A DNA stretch of 34,142 nt from Bugula neritina (lineage: Eukaryota > Bryozoa > Gymnolaemata > Cheilostomatida > Bugulidae): assembly GCA_964035545.1 (NCBI GenBank), contig CAXIUT010000269.1:1-34142 (forward strand). Reading direction: 5' to 3'. Position numbers and translations under genes: made by a program. How positions within the stretch are numbered: position 1 is the first letter of the stretch; every line of letters begins with the position of its first letter. The notes below the pieces were generated by a model. The model saw nothing but the letters and a program-made list of their open reading frames with translations. It did not search any database and was not told the origin of the DNA. Of this stretch, positions 10,540 through 22,019 are shown in pieces.

Positions 10540-11380
10540 CATTCTTGACTATTTACTATTCAATTTATCATTATTAATTATTTATTTTATGATAGATTAT
10601 GTAAATAGTTAGTTATGATCAGAAGAAAAGTCCTTTAGAAAGTATTTTTATTAGTTTTTAAGAAGAGTATTGATAATTTGTTCAGATTAGAACCAATTTT
10701 TCTCAAATAGTGAATAAACTAATTATTTTATCATCTTTTTTACTATTTTATGAACTATATTTATTTATTTTTCTTGGATGTTAAACTCATAATCATATTT
10801 CTCATCTCCTGACTCCAATAAATTTTTAATTAACATATATTGATCTAAAACATCGAAGTCTCCATCGATCCAACACCAATTAAAAAGTTAGTCAACTACT
10901 TACATCCATAATCTTTCAATATATTGATGTAATAATTTTACTTTAACCTTTTGATACTTCTCTCTTCAACTATCGAAAAAAAGAATCCCAAACCAATCAT
11001 TTCCTTCTTATATTTAAATGCAGATAAATTGATAATACTATGCTCTAAACTCTTCTCATGAAACTTGACTATGTTGTTTACCACAACTTGTATCACTTTT
11101 TATATAAATTGCTATGAAAAACTAAGATGTTTATTATTAAGAACGTAACCTTCCAAAGAAGAGCATATTTAACTTTTTTTGTCTTCGATAGAATAACCGA
11201 CATATTATCATTGCTGAATGCTACTCTGTAGTTGTCAACTTAGTGAGCTCTTACTTCTATGTACTGTTCGATATTTATTTTAGTTTTTCTAGCTGTTTCC
11301 CAAACCTCTGCAAGACATAATTTATTGTTTTTTTTTTCTGATTATTTTAGATTTAGATTTTTATACTTTTTATCAAACAT
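10540..11380 (-). CDS. unknown protein, ~280 aa, 3' end unresolved
   Basis: ATG at 11380 is preceded in frame by TGA. Introns 11144-11122 (23 nt) and 10876-10860 (17 nt, GTGTTGGATCGATGGAG) join the exons into a continuous helical, charged protein. Pieces are LAEVWETARKTKINIEQYI, LLWKVTF, IGLGFFFSIVEERSIKRL and LESGDEKYDYEFNI. I recognise no family. No in-frame TGA was found before the convergent plus-strand gene ending at 10522, so the true stop may follow another short intron, a missed indel, or an antisense overlap; the stated end is approximate. Confidence 0.55.
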
Positions 11381-11464
11381 TAATCAATATCAATCAATAT
11401 TTATTTCTTTGTTATTTAGGACAAATCATTTCTTGATAAATATTTTTAATACTCATATTTTCAA

Positions 11465-11930
11465 TCAAATCGTTTGATTTGACATAAATAATAAAGATAA
11501 GACATATTTATCAATTATTGAATGCAAATTAATGTTTGTATTGTTCTTTATTATCATCTCAAAAAGAAGATACTTTCTTTTTTTTACATTCTTTTTGGTT
11601 TTTTATTCGATATCTTTTTGTTTGTCTTTAAAAATTGACATATTTCTTATCTTAATCGAGATATAAATATTTAGTTTTAACCATTTTCTTCTATAATGAG
11701 GTTCTTCTCTTATTCCTATTGATGAATCAATATATATTTTTCTGTTTATTTCATTTTAGTGAGTCATAATGCACATTTATTCTTTTTATATCCCACCATT
11801 TTTTATTCCATTTGACTTTCATGATGACAGAGCGCATAATACTCTTCAAACTGATCATTTTGCTTATAATTTCAATCTATTCTGAATTATTTTAAAGATA
11901 TGGAAGGTCAAATGATATATCAACTTGCAT
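11465..11930 (-). CDS. uncertain unknown gene, ~130-150 aa
   Basis: Protein-like segments lie in neighbouring frames on the minus strand. They begin near ATG 11930 (MQVDISFDLPYLENNSE), continue as EEYYALCHHESQ and then REEPHYRRKWLKL, and end HSIIDKYVLSLLF... at TGA 11467-11465. Joining them needs one or two short introns or indels that I could not settle; one 35-nt GT...AG candidate fits. No family recognised. It lies 84 bp upstream of the next minus-strand gene. Confidence 0.35.
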
Positions 11931-12206
11931 CCCAACAAAGAATAAAAAAGAAGTGGTTGATTGAGCAGAAGTCCGACTGAAAGTGACAACTTATCTTGAT
12001 AATTTTCTTTGTTGAAATGTGTTTTTTTTGAATGATTTTCTTTTAACTCTATCGCTGCTAAATATTCAGATAAAGAAATATAATGATGAAAGTAACGGAA
12101 ATTAGATATTTTTGTTGAAAAGTGTTAAAAAAGAGTAGAAAGAGTTGAAATAGATGATAGGACTATAGATGTAAGGAAAGATTGGTTATAATTTGTTCGA
12201 TAACAA

Positions 12207-13833
12207 ATGGGCATCAAGGCGATTAAATCGTTAGAGAATAACCTTCAACCAGATCCTCTCTTTGAACTCCAAAACATGATCAAAATTAGACACGACCCAG
12301 TCACCAACTACTATCGCTTCATCAAAAAAGTCGGAGCCGGCACCTATGGAGAAGTATTCCTTGCAGAACACTAACAAACAGGCCATAAACGTGCTATCAA
12401 AAAAATAAACACCCTCAAATTCGCAAAAGCAAAAACCATGATTCTCAACTAAATTTCTCTTCTGAAAAGTCTGGTAAAATCAAAATAATAAAGGACCACC
12501 CGAACATCATCAAAGTGTACTAAGTTTTCGAAATGGGATAGTTCGAGTATATCGTCACTGAATATTGTGATGGAAAAGAACTCTTTGATGTTATTCTTGA
12601 CCGTCATTATATTCCTTAGTAAGAAGCTTGCTATATTGCTTATGATGTCGTTTCAGCTATTAGAGGAATGCATGCCAATCGAATAATGCACAGGTATCAA
12701 TCACTTAATCCAGAGATGTCAAGCCTTAAAATGTAATGTATGACTCCAAAACGAAAAGTTTGAAGATAATTGATTTTGGAAGTGGTGTCAAATTTGAAAC
12801 TCCATATTAAACTAGACCAAGAAAAAGAGTTGGCACTGTATTTATCTCTAACTCAGTCCTACTACATCGCACCAGAAGTCCTCATGAGAAACTATAACTA
12901 AAAATGTGACATCTGGTCTTTGGGCTGTCTTTTTTATGTACTTTTAGTAGGAGAACCGCCTTTTCCTGGAGTAGATGACTACAAAGTAATGGAATCTATT
13001 GCTCGAGGAGATCCTCTTAAATTTAGAAGTAATCTTTGGAAGAAAGTATCGTCTAAAGCTAAGACTCTTATCACCAAAATGCTCAATAGATAGATATGCA
13101 AACGTCCAACAGCTGCTCAAGTTATGGAAGATGCATGGTTTCAAGAAAAACTATTGAATAGAAAATTAGATCCCAATGAAAGTCGTAACATAGCTTACCA
13201 CCTCAAAAACATGAGAATGTACAAAGTAAATCATTTACTATTAAGGATATATAAGCTAATGCACTTCAAGAAGGCATGTTAATCTTTATTGTAAACTTCG
13301 TTCAAGATAAAAACGATTAAGCAGAAATGGCAAGATCGTTCAAAGCCCTTGATCTTAACGGAGATGGAGTAATCAGTTTATAAGAGCTACAAAAAGGATT
13401 AGGAAAGTATCTAGGAGTCGATGATCACAGAGCTCTAGGAGTAGCAAAACAAATCTTCAAGAAAGTGGATTTGAATAATTCAGGTGCAATCGATTTTTCA
13501 GGTATTTATCAAATTAAGATAGAATTTTTAATGTGTGCCTCTAACATCTAGTTGACAGTAACTGAAGACAATTTAGATATTGCTTTTGATTACATCGACG
13601 CTGTACTGCTGTAATAAAGTAGGATAAAAGTGGAAAGTTGAGCGTAGAAGAAATCAGAGATAAGTTGGGTAGTAATGTGACTGAAGAAGTCTATAATAAC
13701 CTTTTATAAGAATTTGACGTAAATAACGATGGATAAGTACCACTAGAATAACTAGATATCACGAGAAGAGTTTAAAATAATGATGCAAGTACTTGTTCGT
13801 AAAAATAAAAAATCTAAAGAGAAACTTTATTGA
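12207..13833 (+). CDS. calcium-dependent protein kinase (CDPK), 495 aa
   Basis: Eight exons with introns at 12474-12493, 12694-12713, 12838-12856, 13226-13245, 13502-13522, 13603-13622 and 13737-13755 (20, 20, 19, 20, 21, 20 and 19 nt). The kinase domain has the P-loop 'GAGTYGEVF' (about residue 43), the VAIK-type Lys in 'RAIKKI', 'HRDVKPEN', DFG in 'IIDFGSG' and APE in 'YYIAPEV'. A junction segment and four EF-hands follow: 'DLNGDGVISLEE', 'DLNNSGAIDFSE', 'DADKSGKLSVEE' and 'DVNNDGEISREE', all with intact Ca-binding positions. CDPKs couple Ca2+ to phosphorylation of motility, secretion or contraction targets. The N-terminal MGIKAIKS could be N-myristoylated on Gly2 (inference). Confidence 0.95.
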
Positions 13834-13997
13834 TAGAATTTTACCTACCACTCTTATCAGTTTATATTCATTATCTTATCAGTTTTATATCATGTCTATC
13901 TATGAAAATAATTGATAGACTAAAGAATATTGACAATAAATTTATCAACCAAAATGATTTCTAAGTAAAAGTATAATGATCGATGATACTAGAACAA

Positions 13998-15011
13998 TCA
14001 CTAGCTCTTGAAATAATTGTGCTTTAGAGCTTAGTTAGCAGTTATTCGATATTTTGGGTTCAATATCAACATCCTCTAAATCAAATCAAATTTACACTCA
14101 GCAAGTTCTTTCCTTAGTTGTCCAAATAACTGAAAAATAACTTCTCCTTGAACATCTCCCCACTCCAATTACTCTACTCCTAGTTTTCTTCAACCATCCC
14201 TTAGTTACTTGACTTCTTGTAATATTCTGGCCATTCATCTTTTTTGGGACTACCCATCAAAATCAAAATTTTGTTCATCTGATCAACCTCATTTTTGCCT
14301 TCAAAAATAGGCTAGCCAAAAATAAGTTCACCAAAAATGCACCCAATCGACCAAATATCAACTGGAGGACCATATTCTTTAAAACCTTTCAAGATTTATG
14401 GCGCTCTATACCAAAGAGTCACTACTTCTTCAGACAAAGGACGAATAGGATATGTAATAGGCCTCGCAAGTCCAAAATCTGCCAACTTGATAGTCCCTAA
14501 GTCAATAAAAAGTTACCTTCCTTGGAGAGAAGAATATTTCCAGGTTTTATGTCTCTGTGAATGACTCTCCTCGCGTGGCAGAGCTGAACCGCTTTGAGAA
14601 TTTGTTGGATAAAAGATTTAACATGTTGCATAGGAATGTTGTTTTTATTGTAGGTGTTGAGATAGTTTCTAAGATCCATTTCCAATAACTAGAACACCAG
14701 GAACAAGTATGGCAACTGGAAAATAACATCTTTGAGTCTACGTTATTTGATTAATTACTTCACAATATTTTTGTGCTGCATCTCTTTGAGAATAGAGATT
14801 TCTCTAAGAGCAGTAGCAGGAATTCCTTCAACTTATAGATGGAGTTGTGATTGCTTAATGGCCACTCTTTCTTAAGTTTGATTGTGCTTGCATTCATAGA
14901 CGATGCCAAAAGTTCCCTTTCCTACATTCAAATTGAGTTACCTCTGACTCTAAGCACCTCATAGTGATGACAAATCACTGTTCCAATCTAAAGCTAAGCA
15001 ATTGATTCCAT
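13998..15011 (-). CDS. cyclin-dependent kinase, ~310 aa
   Basis: Introns 14941-14922, 14758-14738, 14516-14497 and 14095-14076 (20, 21, 20 and 20 nt). It shows '[10 protein letters not shown]', the catalytic Lys in 'VAIKQS', a PSTAIRE-helix variant '[11 protein letters not shown]', the hinge 'LVFELLEMDL', 'HRDIKPGN' and 'ADFGLARP'. The activation segment '[14 protein letters not shown]' is CDK-type, but the usual T-loop Thr is Ser in 'RPLSEE'. The CMGC-type '[13 protein letters not shown]' is present. About 310 aa matches single-domain CDKs. The APE Glu and the hinge Glu are encoded by TAA (14398-14396) and TAG, strong support for UAR = Glu. Convergent with the CDPK, 164 bp between stops. The cyclin partner is not identifiable. 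Confidence 0.93.
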
Positions 15012-15251
15012 TTCAAGCTACAAAAAATCAATATATCAACTAACACTCCAAATGATTTAAATCACGATATACCACTAGTTTAAGCTACTATAAAACAAAG
15101 ACCCCTTTGAATGATCTGACTGTTTTTATCTAAACTAGCTTGTTTAAGTCTTTTTTAAGAATAGGCACTCTTGATTGCAGTTATGGTGATTCAAATTTGC
15201 CTATAATGATGAATTTGATTGATTAATATTGGAGTATACTCTTTAAATTAA
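15012..15251. promoter_or_regulatory. divergent CDK/actin-like promoter region
   Basis: 240 bp between two divergent start codons, AT-rich. It should hold both promoters; no defined element is recognisable. Confidence 0.4.
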
Positions 15252-16447
15252 ATGGATTCATTTATGAAATCGCCGGTCGTCATCGACAACGTAACAACAT
15301 CACTATTCAGGGCAGCGGACTCATGAAAGTAGGCTTCAGTGGATAAGAAAAGCGTCCTTTCATTTTTCCTTCCATGCAAATCATCTATTATTCAGAGTCG
15401 GAAGACCTAAATATCAAGTTGTCATACCCAATACCGCTAACCAACTCGAAACATATATCGGAGACGAAATAGCAAGTAATAAAAGAGGACTTTATAAACT
15501 CAAGTATCCTCTCTCTCACGGAGTCATCGAAAACTGGGACGATATGGAAAGCCTTTGGAGGCATGCTTTCAATCTCTTAAAGATATCACCCGATTAATGT
15601 CCAGTCCTTCTCACAGAAGCAAATATGAATCCTACTAAACACAAAAGAAAAATGCTTTAAATCTTTTTTGAAAAATTTAATGTTCCAGCAGTTTACGTGG
15701 CTGTCCAAGGAGTTCTTTCTCTGTATCTTTTTCTTAACAAAGTTTTGCAACAGGAAAATCTACTGGTATCGTCTTAGATTCTGGTGATGGAGTTACTCAT
15801 GTTATACCAGTTTATGAAGGCTACTCTTTGGCCCATAGTTGTGAAAGAATGGATTTAGCAGGTCGAGATGTCACTTCTCATCTTCAAAATTTACTAAGAA
15901 AAAGTGGAGTAAACTTAACTACAAGTGCATAATTTTAGCTTGTTCGATCTATAAAAGAAAAATACTGTGCTATTAGTCTAAGTCCTTTAGAAAAAGCAAG
16001 ATAAAAAAAAGATAAATATACTCTACCTGATGGTCAGGTAGTTTAATTCAGTAACAATGAAAAAGAAGCTGGATAAATCATGTTTTCTCCTGATAAAATA
16101 GGTCTCTAAAATCCCTGTAACTATAATTTAACTCAGCTGTTATCCAACTTCTACAAAACAGTTTGGCTAAAGTAGATATTGACCTAAGAATGACTCTTTA
16201 CAACTAAATTGTTCTTAGCGGAGGCAACACTTTACTCTAAGGTTTTCCTGATAGATTTGTAAAGGAACTTAAAAGATTACTTCCCAACTAGGTAAAAACA
16301 AGAGTATTAGCACCAGGCAAAAGAGATACAATGTGTTGGTAAGGAGGATCTATTTTGGCAAGTTTGCCATCATTTAAACATGTCTGGATTAGCCGTAAAG
16401 AGTACAACGAACAAAAAGAACAGGTTTTCGCAAAAAGAGCGTTCTGA
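15252..16447 (+). CDS. actin-superfamily protein, ARP1/divergent actin, 371 aa
   Basis: Introns 15291-15310, 15376-15395, 15723-15742 and 16117-16136, all 20 nt. '[18 protein letters not shown]', 'FPSIVGRPK', 'PVLLTEA.MNP', '[16 protein letters not shown]', 'LAGRDVT', '[11 protein letters not shown]' and 'GGSILASL' are the actin phosphate-binding, hinge and adenosine motifs in order. The C-terminus ends AF preceded by KR, as in actins. '[14 protein letters not shown]' and 'GRPKYEVVIPNT' lean to ARP1 (the dynactin filament), but a divergent ciliate actin is possible; only a phylogeny would decide. The second intron is GC-AG; spliced out, it restores 'FPS-IVGRPK'. Confidence 0.92.
15376..15395 (+). 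other. 20-nt GC-AG intron
   Basis: GCAAATCATCTATTATTCAG interrupts the Ile codon of 'FPSIVGRPK'. Removal restores the conserved actin-family sequence exactly, and no GT donor is available nearby. Minor GC donors are known elsewhere; at 20 nt this is an extremely small example. Confidence 0.85.
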
Positions 16448-16535
16448 CCTGATGTTTATGCCTATCACCAGTCCAAACATAATAATATAAAATATTAATA
16501 TTAAGATGACTAATATCATAACAAATAACTTATAA

Positions 16536-17611
16536 TCAATTCTATCTAACATCATCGAAGTAAGGATGACCCATACATTACATAGCAGTTGGTCTGAGAT
16601 CCTAAATAAAAATAAAGCTACATGATCATATTGCATCATTTTCGATAATAGATCCAAAGCATCAGCAGAGGCTAGATGTCTGTTGTTCTAATTGATAAAA
16701 GAAGATAGTTTTTTTGATTTATGATCTCCTAAAATACGCTATAAAGCCATCTACAACTTGATGTTATATTTATTCAAATATAAATACAATTCCTCAGTTC
16801 CAAGACATTTAGTTATCTGCTCCAATTGATCATAGTTATCAGTTCCCTTGAAAAAAGGCTATTTGTTAAAAATCATTCCAGCCATCATGACTCCCAAAGA
16901 CCAAATATCCAAAGAATAGTGATAGAACTCATAACTCACCAATAACTCAGGACCCTTGAAATATCTAGAACTAACCCTCACGTTATAATCTTTCTCTGGA
17001 AGATAGAACTCTCCCAATCCCCAATCTATTATCCTCAACTACATATCATGACATTTACTTTTTTTCGTTAATGATCAATAATAACATTTTGAGGCTTGAT
17101 ATCTCTGTGCATAATTCCAATAGAATGCGCATAATGCAGTCCTTTTAGCACTTGATACAGATAATATTTGCAATCTCTCGGTGTAATTATTTACAACAAT
17201 TTACGATATTCTATTGGAGCGACATGTTCCATCACCAAACAATACACCTCACCTTCTTTCACTATATCTAGCAGTTTAATAGCGTTATGTTTGCCATTTA
17301 GTGCCATCAATATTTTGATCTATCTGTTTACTTTTCTGAACTTAACTGCATTAAATACTATATACTGGGCTTTAACATCTTTACTACACATTTTTATGAG
17401 TTGTTAAGATTGACCGATTCGAATACTTCAGAATATTTCCCCCTTCCGATTTTTCTTTCACAAGCGTAGATACTGGCATCGCTGTTTTCCATCAAATGTA
17501 CCCAGGAATAACGTTGATATTGTTTTCATAATCATAGTAAAGAGAACCTTTTCTTAATGCCTATTCAGCAAAACTTTTAGGACGCTTCTTTATCACTTTG
17601 TCGTACTACAT
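16536..17611 (-). CDS. casein kinase 2 catalytic subunit alpha, 331 aa
   Basis: Introns 17501-17482, 17365-17346, 17058-17039 and 16621-16602, each 20 nt. It has the CK2 P-loop '[13 protein letters not shown]', 'VVKMLKP', '[11 protein letters not shown]', 'DWG' in '[11 protein letters not shown]' instead of DFG (a CK2 hallmark), and '[16 protein letters not shown]'. '[14 protein letters not shown]' and the C-terminal 'YDHDLRPTAMECMGHPYF' also fit. Length is normal for the catalytic domain. Constitutively active Ser/Thr kinase of nucleus and cytoplasm, usually with a beta subunit. TAG encodes the Glu of KEPFF. The start codon is 138 bp from the divergent Dpy-30 gene. Convergent with the actin-like gene. 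Confidence 0.95.
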
Positions 17612-17749
17612 TCAAATATTATTATCATCTATCAATCATCATCAACAATTATCAACTACCAACTATCAAAAGTTATCTTCTTATGATTACTAACTAAAAC
17701 TTGAACTCATTTATAAAGAAACAAAGTTATAATATTTAAGTTACATTCA

Positions 17750-17970
17750 ATGAGCCAGGTAGATTTAGATCTATTTAGTCAGCCAAAAACAGTCTATAGA
17801 CTCTACCTATTCGATCCTACCTCGATGAAACAGTAGTACCTTTGGTCTTAGAAGCTCTCTCATCTCTCGCCCAATAAAAAGATAAACCTCAAAACCCAAT
17901 CGATTACATCGCAGAATACCTACTAAAACATAATCCAGAAGATAAACTCGCCAATCAATAACGCAAATGA
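17750..17970 (+). CDS. DPY30: Dpy-30 domain protein, 66 aa
   Basis: A 20-nt intron (17759-17778) separates the first three codons. The spliced protein has the Dpy-30 motif: 'RSYLDETVVPLVLEALSSLA', then 'KPQNPIDYIAEYLLKHNP'. This helical dimerisation domain docks amphipathic anchors, in Set1/MLL (COMPASS) complexes and, in cilia, in AKAP/radial-spoke proteins. At 66 aa it is little more than the domain. TAA at the Glu of 'LAQEKDKP' supports UAR = Glu. TGA at 17968-17970. Confidence 0.93.
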
Positions 17971-18198
17971 TCTCATTATCATATTTCAACTTAATCATCT
18001 TCTTGTGTAAGCCATCACTTGATCTATCAATTGACAAAAATTACTATTTACAGAAGGATTTTATCAATTTTACTTAGCAGTCCTTTTTCAAAAAAATAAA
18101 TGTAAAAAAGATAGCTATTGAATGGATGATATATTTATTGAGTTTAGTTTATTGAATCGAAGTCAGATAGTGGTTGTATAGAAATTAACATCATTCAT

Positions 18199-19987
18199 AT
18201 GCCTAAGTCAGTGGACATTTATGTTCTTGAATCAAAGATAGGTTCAGGACAGTTTGGATAAGTCTTCAGAGGCTATAGTAAAGTAGATGGACAAGACGTT
18301 GCCGTCAAAAGTATGAGAAGAGATAAAATCAAAGGTAATCCATCTCATATTTAGGAAAGTTCACCTAACTACTAGAAAATTAAATACAAGTACTCCGCAG
18401 CTGCAAAAACAATAACATAGTCAGACTCATAGATATCAAAAAGACTGCCAACAATATCTACCTCATCCTCGAATATTGCAACGAAGGCGATCTCCATGCT
18501 GCTTTAAAAAGTCGCAAAAAGTTTCCAGAAGAAGAATCATTAGAGTGTTTTGTACAAATTCTTCATGCTTTCCAAACCTTGGTCAAAAGCAAAATCATGC
18601 ATAGAGACTTCAAACTGGCTAACGTCCTTAAAAAAGATGGAGTTATCAAAATTGGAGACTTTGGATTTGCAAAACTATTGGGTTCATAAGATTAAATCGC
18701 TTAAACTATCTTAGGATCACCTCTGAACATGGCCCCCTAAATTCTAGACCATAAACCCTACAATAGCAAAGCTGATATCTGGTCAATAGGAGTAGCATTC
18801 TACGAACTCCTCTTTGGAAAGTACATATTTATCCATTCAGAGTTCCATATTCTGCTTCTAATATCATTGATCTTCTCAAAAAAATCAAGAAAGAACCAGT
18901 TAGTTTTCCTCTAAAAGTTCATCCTCACATCTAGGATGTTATCCGTAAAATGCTTATAGTAGATCCAGTTAAAAGAATAGATTGGAATGATCTCTTTCGG
19001 CATCCAGTTACTAGACTGCTTGAAGATAACATTGAACATAATTTAAAATTGAGTTTTTTATGTAAAAAGGAAGAATTACCATTGAATATGTCTAAATTTT
19101 ATATTAAAACAAATAAAGTTATAGAAAATGTTCATGATATTTCTACTAAAAAGGATCTAAATCAATATGTTAAAGAAGTTATGCAACAAAAATAAAAAAC
19201 ACCTTATCAAGGCACCTATATTCGAAGAATTTCATAAAGACAAAATAAATAAAATATCTAAAATATCAAATATCTACCCACAAAAACATAAAAATAAATC
19301 AGAGAAGAATAATCTGATCCAAGAGCTGAACAAAAACTATTATAAATGGCTAAAATATAAAGATTAAGAAAAAATTGTGCTATTATTTTACATTAAAGAA
19401 ATGTATATGCCTTCTTAGGACATCTAGCTGAAGATCTTATCTAAACACACTATAATACATACTACCAATGTCTCTCTTTCCTTCTTGTCAAAAAAGCCAT
19501 CACAATCCTTGGAACTCTCACTCAGTCGATCAATAAAAGATCACTTAAAGGAGTTAAAGAATGGCAAGAACTTTAAAACGATAATGAATTTAGATAAATT
19601 TGTGCGTTTATCAGTTCAGAATAAGAAATCTTTGGCAGATTTTATTAAAAATTGTCTTTAAAAGTATTAGAAGAGGGCACTCTATCAACTTTTTAGGAAG
19701 ATCTCATGCTTTCAGGTAAATTCACAAGAGAAGAAACCAATAATCGTATTTTCTAAAGAGTTCTCAAAGAGTATTTAATAAGAGTTATGGGAAACAACAA
19801 GATTTTGAAATTTGATCAAGCCAGTCACGTCCTCAAGCTCCTTGATTCTCTGAGAATATAGACCAAATTTTCACAATAAGATTTCGATTTTACTGGCTAT
19901 TATCAACAATATGGATAAACTGAGGAAAAGGCCCTCTGTTAAAACGCAGTAGTCAAAGTGCAACAATATCTAATGATCTCTCCTTGA
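18199..19987 (+). CDS. ULK/ATG1-like protein kinase, 582 aa
   Basis: Introns 18335-18354 and 18821-18840, both 20 nt. The N-terminal kinase has 'IGSGQFGEVFRGY', 'VAVKSM', 'LEYCNEGDL', 'HRDFKLANVL', 'GDFGFAK' and 'GSPLNMAPEIL' with the APE Glu as TAA (18738-18740). The 'YCNEGDL' and 'MAPEIL' style resembles the ULK/unc-51/ATG1 and ciliary STK36/ULK4 branch, which is greatly expanded in ciliates. After about residue 270 comes a roughly 300-aa helical C-terminus with no recognised domain, ending 'VQQYLMISP'. The role (autophagy, membrane traffic or cilia) cannot be assigned. Convergent with the AIFM3-like gene. Confidence 0.9.
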
Positions 19988-20087
19988 TATCTTTTAACTT
20001 ATGTTTAATAATTATATTTATTTATAAAAAATTAGTTCTGATAACTTCTTCAATTATGAATAAAAGAAATGGTTATTTATGACTCAA

Positions 20088-21875
20088 TCATTGACACATA
20101 GTACAACGACTACATTTAGGATTCTTTTTCTTGATATCTTTCAATAAATCTTAAAGAACAAAGGAAGGATCTTTTATTGAACTAGCATTTGGCATAACTC
20201 CATTCCTCATCGCTTCATTTATCACCTGAATTTTATTCATAGTTCCCATAGAAGCAGCTCCTAAGACCTTATCATCACTCTTTCTGATGTAATAAGCAAC
20301 AAATTCCATCTTGGAAAGATCTCCAGTAATATGTAAATCGTCCCATCCTTTAGTAACACCTGTAAAAGCCAAAGAGTTGTTAAATTGTCTAGTCCAAAAG
20401 AAAGGAATATTATCCACTGGGAATTTCTTACCATTCATATTCATGCCTGCAACCGATCCCTGATAGATAGCTTCATTATAGTGTTCAATTCTAGTTGACT
20501 ATCCAGTATACCAGAAAGGATAACTAGCAATATCTCCAGCTGCAAAGACATCTTTTTGGTTAGTCTCCAAGAAAACGTTAGTTTTTAATCCTCCCTGTTC
20601 TCTATCAAGTCCATTAGCAAATTCAAGGACTGGCTCAACACCTGTAGCCACAATTAATACATCTGTAGGAACATTGCCTCCTTCAAGAGCTACGTTTTAT
20701 ACCTTTCCATCTCCATCAATTTGTCTAATTTTGACATTTGTCTTTACATTTACTCCATTCTTTTAGGATAATTTTTGTAAAACTGATCCTACCTTTTCAC
20801 CAAGAACATGACCCAAAGGAATCTTTTGCCCTTCTAACACAGTAACATTCAGATCTTTTAGTCCAAGTCGAATCGACGAAGCCAATTACATACCAATAAA
20901 TCCAGCACCAATGATAGTAACATTCTTTACTCCTGGAGCTCTAAGAGCAGCATTGATATCCTGATAATCCTTCTTATTTCTAAGACTAAAGTATGGAACC
21001 TGATTAAGTCCCTTGATAGGAGGAATTCTATTTCTCATTCCAGAAGCTATCAACAACTTATCATAAGGCAAAGAATCCTTACCCTAGATATTAACACTTT
21101 TATTTTAATAGTTGATTCCAGTAACAGTAGCTTCCTTTACCACTACGATTCCATTATTATCGAGAGATTATTGGTTACGAATGGCTGAAGGTGGATAGTT
21201 AGGATCAAGATATTTACTCAAAAGAGTTCTATCATATGGTAAATCTGCTTATTTGGTAACCAAATATATATAACCTTTATATCCTGTTTTTCTGAGAGTA
21301 TCAGCAGCAGATAGACCTGCACTTCCTGCTCCAATAATAACTATTTTCTGATCTTTGTTTACATTATCAGCTCCGATCTATTTATACTAAGGACCTGAAC
21401 TCCATGAAGTTTTAGGAAGAATAACTCGTATTTTGCCATCAATTCTTTCAACTTTAAATGATTTTAGTCCTCCAAAAACAGGACCTTGCTCTTCCTGTCC
21501 ATCTCTAATCGAAAAAGCAGCATTATGAAGCGGACATATTAATTTATCTCCAACCAATAGGCCTTTAGCCAAGTTGAAACCAAAATGAGCACATTTACTT
21601 TGCACAGAGAAGATGCTTCCTTGATAATTGATAACTAGAATAGTATCTTCAGGTTTAGGTCCAACAAGCAATTCTCTGACTTCTCCTTCTTGAAGATCAT
21701 CACTAGTTTAGATAATTTGCATTTCCTATCCAAATACTTTAGATGATGTGAACCAAGCAGAAAGGGAAAGACCTAGTGTGGCCAATCCTGCCTTTACCAT
21801 GTGAGGTCGAGATGTGAAGAGAGGCGAACGATTGATTCTAGTCAATGATTGTAGGAATAGTTTTCCAACCTTCAT
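20088..21875 (-). CDS. AIFM3: AIFM3-like Rieske/FAD oxidoreductase, 595 aa, intronless
   Basis: One frame from ATG 21875 to TGA 20090-20088. A basic N-terminus (LTRINRSPLFTSRP) looks like a mitochondrial targeting signal, followed by a hydrophobic 'AGLATLGLSLSAWF'. A Rieske [2Fe-2S] domain has ligands in 'CAHFG' (about residue 95) and 'CPLHNAAF' (about 114). The pyridine-nucleotide-disulphide reductase core has Rossmann motifs 'IVIIGAGSAG' (about 179) and 'VTIIGAGFIG', and the FAD-binding 'DVFAAGDIA'. This Rieske + AIF architecture is that of AIFM3/AIFL. It ends in a short Cys cluster, 'CSRCTMC', not expected in the family. The electron partner is unknown. Confidence 0.93.
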
Positions 21876-22019
21876 TTTATGATATATCTTTATCTACTTT
21901 CACAAATATTCCTGATTCAACTTATAACTCACCATTTTCTTAAAATCAGATAAATCTAATAAATAATATAACATTAACTAAATAACAATAATAGCTCTAA
22001 AATGTGATTATTAATCATT

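Noticed and set aside
12207-13833. Reading UAA/UAG as glutamine (Tetrahymena/Paramecium code)
   Set aside because: It gives Gln at invariant Glu sites (APE motif, CDK hinge), and Gln-rich Nup98 avoids UAR altogether.
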